Part shown: positions 10,871 through 22,649 of the stretch, piece after piece
Layout: every line of letters starts with the position of its first letter
How positions within the stretch are numbered: position 1 is the first letter of the stretch
NCBI GenBank assembly: GCA_036674765.1
Contig: JARVKI010000060.1
Coordinates: forward strand, 1 to 64,000
DNA length: 64,000 nt
Source of the DNA: Seiridium cupressi
Taxonomy: Eukaryota; Ascomycota; Sordariomycetes; Amphisphaeriales; Sporocadaceae
Direction of reading: 5' to 3'
Translations under genes and position numbers: made by a program
Notes under the pieces: model-generated
The model's input: only the letters and a program-made list of their open reading frames with translations
The model's database searches: none
What the model was told of the DNA's origin: nothing

Positions 10871-12406
10871 ATGTCCACCAGCAGTATCACCGCCCAACGC
10901 CAATGGGCTCGTTTGGAGGATTGGGAGCCGCACAAGGAGAAAATATCGTCTCTCTATTGGGACGAGGACCGGCCGTTGAAAGAGGTGGCCGAAATCATGC
11001 GTCGAGACCATGGATTCCATGCGACGTAAGTTGTGAGACGTTGTCATCAAGTTGCAAGCTAATAACACCATGCTCAAACTAGAGAAAAGATGTACAAAGC
11101 TCGATTGAAGAAATGGGGTCTGACAAAGTACCTCAAAGCCGGGAAGGTTCAGGAAGCTCGTGTAGAGGCATCATATGGCAAGATCACTGTCCCGCTGATT
11201 CGTGGTCGTCTCGCCGGGCCGAGGAAACTGAAACGCGAACTTAAAGACATGCTACCGGAAGAGTATGCGAGACTGGCCAGCTCTACATCATCGTCGCGGA
11301 CCATGTCTCTTCTCCCTCGTTCGCGGACATTGAGCCCCTCACCGTTGACAACCCTTATTGACGCACCCGAACAATACAAATACGTTGAGGGTTGCCTGAT
11401 AGCCGTTTTGGACTACACCCAAAACAGATTCGAGGTAACCAAATGGGACCCGCAAACGGACAGCTTCGGTAGGGACAATTGGGAGATGTGGCAGAACAAG
11501 ATCCTCACTGGTCACATGATGATCAAGAATGGCAAGGTCAAGGACGGATTTCGCTTGATCGATATCAGCCTTAAGAGTTATAAGTTGCTGATTCAGAAAG
11601 AGCACCCACTCTTGATTATCGAGACTTATACGACCTTCTTGTTTCTGTCATTAAACAGATTAGATCTCGCGGAGACTATACTCCGCTACCTAGTAGGCCT
11701 GTGTCGGGTCTGCTTGGGACCGGTCCATCCATATACGCGGATCTGGAGTTATCTCCTCTCTCTTGGGATGGAGAAACTCCGTGGAGCGGCTGCCCTGGTC
11801 ATTAAGACTCAGCTAGCAATGTTGACGACATACTTCAATCACGACGCTACGTTTCTGCTCAACCAACGAATTGATACAGCACGACAAGCATGTTGCTTTG
11901 GGAGTCTCCCTATACAAGAAGCCGAAGCAGATATCGAATACGCGATCAATCTGAGGCGTCAGAAGGATCCTAATCTTGGCGAAAGTGTCGTGAACTACAC
12001 TTGCTGGGCCAAAGGGATGCTTTCATACATTTACAGATATAACAAACGATATGCAGAAGCGCAAGCCATCTTGGATGAAGTTGGTCATTACGTCCATTCC
12101 GGCGAGGTGAATGATTTTTCGGCAAATGAGTGGTATAGTATGAAGTGTCAGGTCTTGAATGAGATCGGTACTTTTGAAGAGATTGAAAGGTTTCACCGGG
12201 AGAGACTGGACTGGAACGTAAAGAAAGTGGGATTGACTCATCATTGGACTATGCGGACAGTCGTTGAGCTTGATACGGTGTACGGGAAACAAAACGATGT
12301 TGTCGCTTCCAAAAAGCTACATGAAGAGTTTGATTTCGAGTCGAACTGGGATGCCATTATGAAGCAAGAGGATATCAAGGCTGAGCTAAAGGAGGAAGGG
12401 ACTTAG
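10871..12406 (+). CDS. Clr5-domain protein with helical C-terminal region
   Basis: Two exons (10871-11025 and 11083-12406) are joined across a 57-nt intron (GTAAGT...CTAG, branch site GCTAAT). The protein has about 492 residues. Residues about 18-66 form a Clr5 domain: WEPHKEKISSLYWDED, then LKEVAEIM, and after the splice EKMYKARLKKWGL. The intron falls inside this domain, which supports the splice. In fungi this domain begins many nuclear or DNA-associated proteins, named for fission yeast Clr5. The rest is alpha-helical with TPR-like character (for example YNKRYAEAQAILDEVG). The start chosen is the first ATG in the Clr5 frame (MSTSSITAQR); an upstream TTG is unlikely. The role is unknown; chromatin or regulatory function is only suggested by the domain. 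Confidence 0.85.
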
Positions 12407-12807
12407 CATATCTCTGACAAATGAGGATGGCATAGCGTATGAGATGTAGCAATTGCTCTCTATACCAACACCTGACAACCTCTAATATTGATCTCAAGGT
12501 AGCGAGGAGCATGATGATACCGAAGTGGCCAATTGGGCAGCGACATATGAGAATTGGTGGCACAAAACGGCACTGAAAATGGTGTTCCGAGCATGTTAAG
12601 ATCATAAAATAAAACTGAGAAGCTACGAATATGAGGAGTAGGCTTAAATATCATGACTTGTCAAGATTTTTGCTTTATTTATTCTGCCCAAGATGGCGAT
12701 GGTGCTTGGCTTCTGGGGCCAAAATGATGCGATAGAGAAGAGCGTTCAATTTTTCTAAATTCGTAACACGTATCGATGCTTCATAAAAATTAAGGAGCCT
12801 GACTCAC
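12407..12807. other. Convergent intergenic region
   Basis: This lies between the stops of the Clr5 gene (+) and the small secreted protein gene (-). It is AT-rich and presumably holds both 3' UTRs. No further feature was seen. Confidence 0.6.
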
Positions 12808-13482
12808 TCAACTCGGTCGCCCCTGGAGCCATTGAGTCAATTTAAAGCCGAATAGATATCGCCCATCAGGAAGGACAGCCTCTACATGAAATGTCCAAGC
12901 ACCAGTTCGAACGAACATGCCGGGAATCCAATAGTCTGTAAGCACATCGTTCTGTCCTGGACTCAATGTCCTTTCATGCACGCCCTCGGCATTACGGATT
13001 GACAGGTGTGTATGGCCCCAAGAGGTCGTAACAAGGGGGATTGTATATGTGCGCGGCTCCTCCTCTTCACCTGATGCGAGCTTGGCTTGCAATGTGATCC
13101 TCAGACTGGCCTGATCGAGCCCAGTCTCATTGCTTACGTGACCACGCAAGTATACGAAGAAGATCCGGTCACTGATCCTCATAATTAGTTCATCCATCGA
13201 TCTAGGTCAAGTCAGACTCGGAAAGAACACATACACGGGAATCGGGAAGGGCGCGATCTCGAGCAATTCAACCTGGAAAAGTTGCTCGGCCTTAGGCACT
13301 GGGCTGTAAGTGACGTTATGGCTGTTGACAATACTACTACTAGGAACTCTTTCTTCTGGTACTGCGATGGCTGTGGTCTGTGACATTTGAGAGATCAAGC
13401 GTTGCGAAAAGGCTCCCGGCTTAGCAGTGACTAACGCACCAAATATCAGGACGTGGAGTAAAGAATAGTAGATCATGACCAT
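12808..13482 (-). CDS. Small secreted protein, unknown family
   Basis: Two exons (13482-13235 and 13171-12808, minus) join across a 63-nt intron with a GTATGT donor, a CTAAT branch site and a CAG acceptor, giving 203 residues. Splicing restores a smooth junction, PFPIPV-DRIFFVYLRGHV. Residues 1-21 form a signal peptide (YYSLLHVLIFGALVTA). The mature part has alternating hydrophobic stretches (RIFFVYLRG, TYTIPLV, WTFHVEAVLP, RYLFGFKL) suggesting a beta-sandwich. An acidic GEEEE segment lies near the middle. Cysteine is nearly absent, which argues against the disulfide-bonded small-effector type. I do not recognise the family; a lipid-binding ML-like fold is conceivable but unproven. Confidence 0.75.
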
Positions 13483-15134
13483 GAGTTTTCCCGTTTTCCA
13501 GGGCTTTCGTGAACAGAGTTCACCGATGTCTTAGTGGCCAACTCCAAACTCCAAGGGGACGAAATGTTTGGATGAAGAAAGCGAAGTGAACACTGCGTTC
13601 ATATCTGCATCGTCGACATGACAAGGAATCGCACGGGCCACACGGATGCGCTATGCGATAGTATGAATTGGATTAGGCAGAAGGATTCTGGCATGGATTT
13701 GGCCCCCAGGGAATCCAGTCATTTACGCTGAACAACCTGTAATATTATCGGCCCTGAGTCGATATAACCGCTGCCAGCGAGACTTTCCGTTCTTGACTCA
13801 TAACAGTAGCTCCAAATAACTCTATCGCGTCATGCTGGTCCATCGGGCGTGTTGCATAAATACATTGTGTAGCCATAGTTCTTTCGGGATCTATCCGATA
13901 GATGACATCCTTCGTGGCTGACGCTAGGATAATTGTTTGAATCAGGGCGTGTCAATAGTTGTCCGAGCCGTCGATGGGGTGGCTGGTGCGTTGCCGAGGA
14001 TGACTCACGAAACAGCAGCAGTCAAGAATGCGATCGATCCCAACTTTCAGGTTGTTACTAATCATTTACACAACCGGAGAAAATAAAGTCTTGCTATAGC
14101 AAACACCATAAGGCCATAATTCAAGCCAAACTTTCAGACCAGTACGGCTTGGGCGTATACTCGCAGTCCCAGAGCAATGAACGCTATTGTGCTGAAAAAG
14201 AACGATGTGAAGACCAGGCCATAACTCCTATCCAAGATTGGCGTATTGACTAGCTACCACATATTAGAAAAGCACGTATCAGTATAAGTTTGCCATAAAA
14301 TTCTTGGAAGAGAAAGGATTTTCTGACATAATTAGAGTCCAGGGGCCTAGAAGACTTATTCGTCAGGGAACACGCACCACTGCATGTCTTATGAGCTAAG
14401 GAGAGATATCCTTGGAACTTACAAAGTCTACCGCTGGTTTGTTTCACACCCCAAAGTTCGGCATCGCTCGATATTTCCTTTGAGGCCTGCTTGTGACTCC
14501 AGGCGCCATTTCATTATAGCCGCACGAGGCGAATGAAATCAGTATTCGTAAGCGCCAGTCCCAGGAGGCTGGAGCCGATGTGTACAGGATGCATAAATGC
14601 CGGACGCATGCACAGACTTCCTGGTCCATGACGTCAGAGAGTACAGGGAAGCTTGACGTGGTATGCAATACACTGTAGCAAACATCTCATCGCTAACCAA
14701 TCTCACCCTGAGCTCGGCCAAGTTTCTCAATGTCAACCCGGTCAATACCCTACAAGAGACCGCTATGAATTTCATATGCATGCAGTCACGACATGATATT
14801 GCTCGGCTGGTTCAGACCTGACCAATGGAATGGTAACTGACAATGATTACCCGACTCCAAGGCCGTTCTCCCTTCGGTCGATATACACTAACGACCTAGG
14901 TAGGCAGGAACGAGCGCTCAATTTCTGTAAATGTGATTATTAACTATCTAGTGCTAGAGTTTAGACAGGAAGTATTGCAGATGTTCTTCTACAATTCATG
15001 ATAAGCTCAGTGTATTGGGTTCCCGCTCAATCTTGTCTCGATTTCGGCCAGTCTAATACTGGACCGTTCTAGTCATCATCCATCTACCCATCTATATGGA
15101 CTAGAAAATTGGTTATTCGTAATTTGCTATTCTG
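13483..15134. other. Intergenic, nothing assigned
   Basis: This region separates the secreted protein's start from the MFS transporter's stop. Frames of 60-80 codons occur but none has a family motif. No RNA gene, repeat or transposon end was seen. Confidence 0.55.
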
Positions 15135-17094
15135 CTACCGATTGACTGCATCAGTCGAGTCAAAGTCGGATAACTTTTCAATCGGTTCATCTACGTGCAT
15201 GTTGAATTCCTGTTGGGGGTCAAACAAGAAGGATGCCACTATATAGAAGTCAGCAATCAGGAGCCCTCTTGGCTTCAACCAGGACACAAACCAATCGCAG
15301 CCAAGGCGACAAAACAAGCAGCGGTGATCCAAACATGCCTGAAAGCTTGCACATATGTGTCAAGGATGGCCTGAGCACCTGCAGAAATAATTTGAGGGGT
15401 GACACCTGGTATAGACTCCAAGGCCGTTTCATTCCGACCACTGAGCGCAGCAATGAAGTCGCCCAGGGCATCTGGGGAAAGTCCGTCAGGTATAACAGCC
15501 TCTGCAATTTTTTCTCCCAAGTGCTTCATCTCGTCGGTGAACAGTGCGTTGTCTAATCTCGATGTCAGTATTGATGTGCGAGAGCGCTAATAGTCTTGGT
15601 TTGCCTTGATCATCATATGCAACGTACATATAGCTAGAGCGACGGTGCCGCCAAGTGACCGCACGCTAATAATCAGACCACTTGCTACAGATATATAATC
15701 CGGTGGGGTGGACAGTTGGGCAGCAGTGACCAGTGTCGTCAATGTCATGCCGAGTGCAGTTCCAAGAAGAACGGGGTAGAACCATACAGCATTGCTAGAG
15801 CCGGTGTTCGAAGTGGCCATGCATATAAAGAACACCAAAAATATCATGAATGCCGCAACCGTGACCCAACGTACTCGGCGGAATGTGGCACAATACCAGC
15901 CAGTGGCGAGCGCCCCAACACAGGCAGCTATCAACATGATACTGTAACGTACGCCGACAATCAGCGCATCGGTCTCATATAGCACGCTGAGCTGAAAAGC
16001 AAAATAAGTGTTGGCGCCAAAGAACGCAACACCCTCACAGGCCACTGCGAGTGCACAGATCGAAAAGTTTCTGTTACTCGTGAAAAGACCGTGGTGGAAC
16101 ATTCCATCCTTCTTCATGAATGCTTCATAGCCGATGAGGAACAAGAAAAGTACGAGACCGACAGCGAAAGTGACAGAGACGAGGATCGGTCCATTCGTAT
16201 GGGTTCTTGGAGTATGAAAGTCCGACCGAGAACAAGACAAGACCTGTTGCAAGAAGTAAATAACCAATCCAGTCGAGCTTGGCCAGCTTTTCCGCGGTTG
16301 TGAATTGCTTTTGCCTTTCCAGTGGTGGAGGATTGTACACAATGGCGCACAAGATTGCCGCTATGGCATACCATGCCATATTGATCAAAAAGTAACGTCT
16401 GAACCCGTCGGAGGTCGGATCGTTGGCTCGGTTCAGGGCACCACCAACCAGAAGACCGAATATTGCCCCAAGGCAATGCGAAGTCATGTCGATAGCCTGG
16501 CCCCAGGCTCGCCACCGCCGGGGCAAAACCTCGGAGGTGACGGTATGCAGAAGAGGTTGAGCGCCGAAAGCGACACCAACGATGGTAAATCCAACGATCA
16601 GCATCTTCATCGTGGTAGCCCGACCAACCAACACACTGCCAACAGCTCCAGACATCGTCAGACTAACCAGAAACCATTTTCGGCCCCAGTAATCAGCTGC
16701 TTGGGAGATGACAGGCCCAAGGACGACAGTGAGTATAGTAATGGGCACAGACACCCATACCACACTGGTACTCCCATTGAAGTGGCCGGCAATGGCCTGC
16801 CCTTGCTGTAAGAGAGTAAGTGAATCGTAGATAGTGTTGCAAGTCGGGTAGAAGACTTACAGCACCAACTCCAACAAGGGTCACGAGCTGGGCAAAGTAG
16901 ATCAAGCATATGGCGAAAACCGCGAGGAAAGTCTTTGCGTATACCTGGGATCTTGAATCATGACGCGAGTTAGGTTCTGGAGCTCCCTCGACCTCGTTCG
17001 TTACTGGTGAAGGCGGTGCCTTGGTAACAGGACTTGTGTGATCGGCGGGTATTTCTGCCATCGGTACAGTTGTGGAAGAGGGATGCGGCAACAC
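15135..17094 (-). pseudogene. TRI12-type MFS transporter with a frameshift
   Basis: Four exons on the minus strand (17094-16861, 16805-15628, 15552-15292, 15238-15135) use introns of 55, 75 and 53 nt and encode about 591 residues, the usual length for fungal TRI12-family 14-helix transporters. Recognisable parts are LVTLVGVGA-QGQAIAGHFNG, QAADYWGRKWF (the MFS loop 2-3 motif), LPRRWRAWGQAID, and TPPDYISVASGL near the end. Such proteins export toxic or secondary metabolites across the plasma membrane. Within exon 2 the frame breaks near 16180-16190. Sequence through GLSYSKNPYEWTDP is in one frame, and ILVSVTFAVGLVLF onward is in another. The spliced length is 3n+1, so one extra base or two missing bases explain it. 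No intron can fit there because both sides are conserved. It is either a recent pseudogene or a sequencing error. The far 5' exon holds the cytosolic N-terminus; M12 is an alternative start. Confidence 0.85.
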
Positions 17095-17904
17095 AAAGGA
17101 TAGAGAGGACTAGTCTGTGACCTGAATCTTTCTGTTACTGGTGGAGCATAATTTGCAACAGGCAAACGAGTGGAAAGTACGAGCTTTAGTAGTGAACCGA
17201 GCGAAACAAAGTTGAGGCGTTATGTAAATACGGACCTAACGTGGGGAGATGCGGGGAGCTGAAAGGAGCCGTGTCAATGGTTCGCGAGCTTAATGTTGCA
17301 CTATATACATTTTCTCGTTGCTATCAATGTATCTGTACTCAAAAGCGGGATGTACGTGTAACTATTAGCTGGGCTACGTTGTCTTATGTCTCAGGTGGGC
17401 GGAAAAGAAAGGAGCATGGAACGATTCGGCGAATTCTGGGTATCGACAATCTTCTAGAGTACAATGTACTCAATTAGATTCTCGGAACATTATGGTAATA
17501 AAATTACTCGGGTATATCGTCTTTATATCTTGTTTGCTGCGGTCCGATTAAGTCTCGAATATGCTAGGTTAGGCGAACCATCGTGCTGGGACGTGCTCCG
17601 CCAATAGAAACTCGTTCCTACCCTAGAACACCTCGACTCACAATTGTAGGCATGTTTTGCGATTGGGAGACCAGATTCAGGCCTAATACCCATCTCGGGC
17701 TCCCATACATAGAGAGACTTACATGCATACTGTATACTCGCGTAAGAACCGTCTGCATTCATGCTCGGCTATCGCGATCTTAGGAGAATCCATCTAAGCT
17801 CAGAAATGACACAACATGGTGGCGATGCATAAGTTGTGAAACAAAACGGGTCATTTTCGGCAACTTGGGATTTCAGAAAGACATTATTGCCGATCCTTCG
17901 AAAC
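17095..17904. other. Shared divergent upstream region
   Basis: This 0.8 kb lies between the starts of the MFS transporter (-) and the FAD monooxygenase remnant (+) and would have held both promoters. I could not assign specific binding sites. No intact gene lies within it. Confidence 0.5.
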
Positions 17905-19431
17905 ATGTTGGATATTTTGGTCGCTGGTGCTGGTATGGCCGGCTTGACGGCGGGGATTGCTCTACGCCGAGCAGTTCATCGCGTTCATATCTACAAAAGA
18001 TCTTTCTTGAATGCGGAGGTTGTAGCTGCGATCAACCTGCCGCCTAACGCTGGACGATTTCTCCTATCGTGGGGTCTAAATCCAGTCGAGTGCCGATTTG
18101 TAAGAGCCGAGAAGATTGCCTGGTTCGACCCTCACCCTCTTGTCATTCAAGCAAGCCATAAAAACGCAAACAACTTTGAGCGATATGGATGCGATCTCTG
18201 GTATGCACACCGGGTGGATCTCCACAACGCGTTGAGAAACCTGGCCACTGATTCTGCTGTTGCCCGGAACGTCTGTCACTATACACACGAACTCATTTGT
18301 TGTGGGATACGTGAGTGATTTAGGATATATAAGCTATAGACTTTGACTGACGAGGTCTAGAATACGGATAAACACTCACTTAGTCTTACTAACGGAGGGA
18401 TTATCCATGGTGATCTCATTATCGGCGCAGATGGGCTCCATTCAATTGCTTGCGAGACTGCCATAGAAGGAGAAACCCGCCTGTCCAGCCGAAACACTAC
18501 AACTATTGCTATCGATTTCTCATTCCTGCCGAACTGATCGAGTCAGACCCCGAGACTAGATGGTGGAACAACGACAGCAAAGGATTAACACGCTTGTTCA
18601 CTCACAACGAGACTTCGAGGAGGCTTGTGGCCTACACATGCCGCAATGGTGAGGTTCGTAACTTTAATGCCATGTTCTACGATGAGGGGGCCAAGAACGC
18701 TTCCAGAGACGGTAAACGAACCCAGCTTCCTTCGAATAACGGGCCTCTAACTGGTTTTCAATTACCTTGCGTCGATCGACAGGGCAACTGTATTGGAAAG
18801 ACTCAAGGACTTCAACTTCAAGATCCTTGCAGTCATCTAGTAGGCCTTGATGCTCTCTCTACTTCTAGCGATTGAGGATCTTGAACTCTTACAGAAGGAT
18901 CCAGGAAAGCGACAGAAATCAAGCGATGGCCACTTCTACACAGGGCACCCGTTCCTCCATGTCGAAAAGGGAAAATGGCTATAAAGGGAGACGCAACTCA
19001 TCCTATGCTACCTCGTAAGGGTTACTTGATATCCTAAGATTAACGTGACTAAGTGAATGCAACAGATCGAGCACAGGGTGGGGTGCAGGGTATTGAAGAC
19101 GGGGTGACTCTTGGTGTCATTCTCAAAGGTGCAACACCGGAAGACGTGGAAGATCGTCTAAAGCTATAGCTATACGAGAAGGTCCGCCACAACAGAGCGA
19201 GTGTTGTCCAAATTCTCGGCAACTTTGGCCAAGACCAAGGATATCTTGTAAAAGAGGAGTAAGGCTACTTGGATGAAGAGGGAATCTCCAGTGAGTAGTG
19301 CCCATCCCGCCGGTCTTCATCTTCTAGAATATTAATCGCGTGGCAGCGAATGTATCTGAGGCTTATGCCTACATGTTTAGTCACAGCGTCAAAGAGGCAG
19401 GACTGGAACTAATGTCAGGAAATTTGCTTTG
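17905..19431 (+). pseudogene. FAD-dependent monooxygenase pseudogene (salicylate hydroxylase-like)
   Basis: This is a degraded group A flavin monooxygenase. It begins at an ATG at 17905 with the Rossmann motif DILVAGAGMAGLTAGIA. A later segment near 18410-18480 reads GDLIIGADGLHSIACETA, and a third near 18990-19110 reads GDATHPMLPHRAQGG, the second FAD-contact motif. The last two lie on either side of breaks. The frame shifts near 18478, near 18820 and near 18985. An in-frame TAG interrupts the helix before LYEKVRHNRASVVQILG at about 19168. Intron-like GT-AG segments remain at 18312-18360 and 19015-19065. The C-terminal remnant AYAYMFSHSVKEAG ends at about 19431. Intact relatives hydroxylate aromatic acids or polyketide intermediates with NAD(P)H. 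Its divergent partner is the frameshifted MFS transporter, suggesting a common lost pathway. Confidence 0.85.
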
Positions 19432-19877
19432 AGCAGTAAATTACAGCAAGACTGTGACTGGTAATTTTTGCACAGGGTCGCGCAGGTGTGTGGGGAGAGA
19501 TTCTTGCGTCAGGCGGACAAGGAAGGGCAAAGATACGCCAGAACTTGATGTTTTAGAGACGGTATTGATTTCATTGTCTAAACCTGGCAGGAGCAGACCT
19601 ATGATCTGGCAGCAGTAGTACTATATTCCGGCGGAGATATTGAGCAGTGCATCATAGCAAGTGACGTCTATTTTCTTGTTTGCTAATTTTGTTTTTCCCC
19701 CGAGCCATCAAGCATTGGAACTTGACTCGGGAACCACACTCGCCCCTACATGCAGCAGAGCCGCTTTAGCCACAAGAAACCCATAAGAACATCATGAGAA
19801 AATGAAAAGAAGTTTTCAAGACACCCACACAAAAAAGCATTTGAGGTAGTAACTCAGTAACTGAGCTGTTCAGCAGT
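19432..19877. other. Intergenic, nothing assigned
   Basis: Sequence between the monooxygenase remnant and the tRNA remnant. No coding frame, RNA or repeat could be supported. Confidence 0.5.
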
Positions 19878-19923
19878 TGAGCCTGATGCTTGAGATTGAG
19901 TTTCACACCCTACCAATTAAACT
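19878..19923 (-). repeat. Degenerate partial tRNA-Lys copy
   Basis: The plus-strand sequence CTTGAGATTGAG, followed by TCACACCCTACCAATTAAACT, aligns with the anticodon and D-arm part of the intact tRNA-Lys 200 bp away. The intact version reads CTTGAGATTAAG, then TCACGCTCTACCGATTGAGCT. The order and orientation are the same. The T-arm segment is missing. Several differences are G to A on the plus strand. It is not expected to be functional. Confidence 0.6.
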
Positions 19924-20097
19924 TTTCAGAGGATCTGCCAAGGGGCCGGCTAAACAATGGGCACGGTCTTCCGGCGCTAGAAAAAAAATTGTAGCGCGAA
20001 AGCTGTCCCAGCCCATCGGATCCAGCAAAACATAAAGCAAAACATAAAAAAAAAAACAGTCGACATATCTCAGTATGCTGAGATGCGTCGGGAATTG

Positions 20098-20170
20098 AGC
20101 CCGACGCGGGGGTCGAACCCGCAGCCTTGAGATTAAGAGTCTCACGCTCTACCGATTGAGCTAGCCAGGC
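20098..20170 (-). tRNA. tRNA-Lys (anticodon CTT)
   Basis: On the minus strand the gene starts GCCTGGCTAGCTCAATCGG. The acceptor stem GCCTGGC pairs with GTCGGGC near the 3' end, with a T:G wobble at pair 4 and a G:T wobble at pair 6. The anticodon stem TGAGA/TCTCA encloses the loop CTCTTAA, giving anticodon CTT for lysine AAG codons. The T-arm is GCGGG-TTCGACC-CCCGC. It has 73 bases including the discriminator base and no intron. The A box (TAGCTCAATCGG) and B box (GGTTCGACCCC) promoter elements are intact. The T at acceptor position 4 looks like a C-to-T change that the wobble tolerates. Confidence 0.96.
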
Positions 20171-22649
20171 CTTAGTGTGACTAAGACGACGAGGATGGTG
20201 ATCTCTCGTTGCTCGTTGAAATAGTTGGTGTTATTACGTATAGTATAGAAGGTTGTGGTTTGCAAATTTTTTGACTAGGTGAGGTTGGAAGTGGGTCTGC
20301 GTCTGGGTCGGGCAGTAACCAAGAACCAAGTGGACCGACCAGCAGAATCAGTACAGACCCGGGGCTGCCGAGGTTCATTGTTCTCGTTTGCTCACGGACG
20401 CCTTCGACTATACGCACCGATTCGGGCCTTGGCTTGGCGTATGATCCTGGACTTGATCATGGCTTGGCAGTGTTGTCCTTAGAGTATGTCCCCTAGAGCC
20501 ATGTCAGCTTGCCTACACTAGAGAGTTCGGCAATTGTATTGGGTCTGAACGACTAGGCTCGATGTGTCCAACTCACGAAGGACGATACGAGTTTGGAAGA
20601 GCTGCAGTTTCCTAATGCCCAATTCTCATGCTCGGTGTAAACTGCAAGCAAAGCTTGCTCCAACTTGCGCCTTGTGGAAGTAATGAGCTTTGAGGAGCGC
20701 GCGTTCTTCGTGCAGGGCTTTCTTGGTATGTTCCAAGCTTCGCCGGGGCCTGATAGAGCCAGGAACCCAAGCTTTCCTCTTGGTTCCATTCAAGTAACCG
20801 TTCGACATGCAATCTTGGCGACATCCATAGCAGATGTGCTTTTCATTATGACTTGTCTGTCGCCCTTGACCGAGATAGAATCGTACGGCCGCCGCCTCAA
20901 CCAATTTGTATCGTCGCCTAAGCCATCGTCCCTCCTATTTCCAAACATGGTGTGGCAGCCAGTGTAGTGCTCGGTTCAACAAAGGCACACCAGTGACGTC
21001 TCAATACGCAATGGATAACGTGGCAGTTCTGGTTCTTTGGTGGACACAATCCCGCAACTGTAGCGAATATATGATTCTTACCCGTCATTTTCGAGGCATC
21101 GTAGGTCAAGGAAGAATAGAGAAGCGAGCGAGGTCATCGAACGTTCGCACACGAAGCCAGTCGTGACATCGTAGCGTTGTGGCTTCGGTGCTGTGCCCTC
21201 AAACAGTGCTATGGCGAGTTCGAAGCGACGATTCCATGTTCGTGTTATGAGTATGATAATCTGCTGTTCTCGGTATGCGCAATCTGTCGTCTCGTTGCCT
21301 GGATTTGATTGTAAATGTTACGAGGTATGCAGTTCGAATTACAGTTCAACGGCCATAGGGGCATCAATCGATGGGTGAACGGTTGACGTAAGTATCATGC
21401 CAAGACCTGGGGCTGAGCGGGGATTTCAGGGGTGCATGCTACCATTACTTCACTGCATCTATTTATCAGCTACCCGCTGCCCGCTGCTGCCTGCCCACTA
21501 GCGCAGGGCATGCTGCCACAGATCGCCAAGGAACCTCGGCTCTGTGCCCCGAATGCAACATCAAGGGAATTATCATCTGCCATTAACTGCAAACCAGGAC
21601 GAACAAATATACTGAGTTATCTGGTAAAGCCGATTCACTGATACTCAATCTAATAGACTGGCTGATCTTGCATACCCAAACTTCCTAGTGGCTGGTGGTT
21701 TCAAAATCGTGAGATAATAAACCTGCAACTATGGCCGATCTCCGTGCCGTATCCAATACCCCAATGCCAACACTCAGTCTACAACTAGAGGTTGAAGTTG
21801 AATGTCCACTTCATGGATCGTAGGATCCGAAGGAATCGGCAGCTCCTTCGCAATACGAGAAGACGCGTGGAAAGCACACTCAAGTTGGAGATTTTCCAAC
21901 CATCCACTTTGACCACAGTTGACTCGCCACAGACAAAGTAAAATCTCAGTTCTAGTTTGGAGTCCATTGCAACCCTTAGCTGCAGCAAGGCCTCCGAACC
22001 CAGCCCCCCTCTGCGCGTCAGTACCAAGCTTTCACTAGGGCATTTCTAGCAAAGCGCACCCGACAGCGGTTGCGCCAGACATCCCATCCTTCATCTCTTG
22101 AACGGCTGCTCGGCCATTGACCAAACTGCCAGTCATGGTCTCTACCTGGCATCGTGTTATCTACATGTAGTCATGACGTCCTCTTTCGGGCTTCCTCCGC
22201 AAGGACGGCTGTCAGTACTTTTTGGTGCTCCACGATCCTCAATACAAGTCAGAGCGGGTCAAATTTGTCAAGCTCCACAGGCGTACGTGGACACAGACGC
22301 AACTATCACCGACCTGACAGCCAGGCGAACCCTGCTCAGCCTCAGATGGCTCGACATCCCCACGTTTTCCCACCGTCGTTGTTAGGAGCAGCCGAAACAT
22401 TGACGAATGGCATGCGTGAGCGGGATACGAGTAGTGTGCCGGCCCACCTGAGGTCCCAATCATTGCATCGTAATGTGGCTGCAGCGAGGAGGGTCCCATA
22501 ACTTGTCTGGTTTGATGGCTCCCCAACTTATATGAAGTCCCCTGGAAACCCCCTTCACTTGTGAACTTGGGCCTTTGGAAGACTTTGCTCGCCTTGCATC
22601 TTGTTTCATAGAGTCTTTCGCTTTTCCATTACTTCACACATTCGTTAAG
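20171..22649. other. Intergenic, nothing assigned
   Basis: About 2.5 kb with only short frames lacking family motifs. The last 150 bases, including TTATAT at 22528, are the likely promoter and leader of the Crh gene. No repeats or further RNA genes were seen. Confidence 0.55.
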
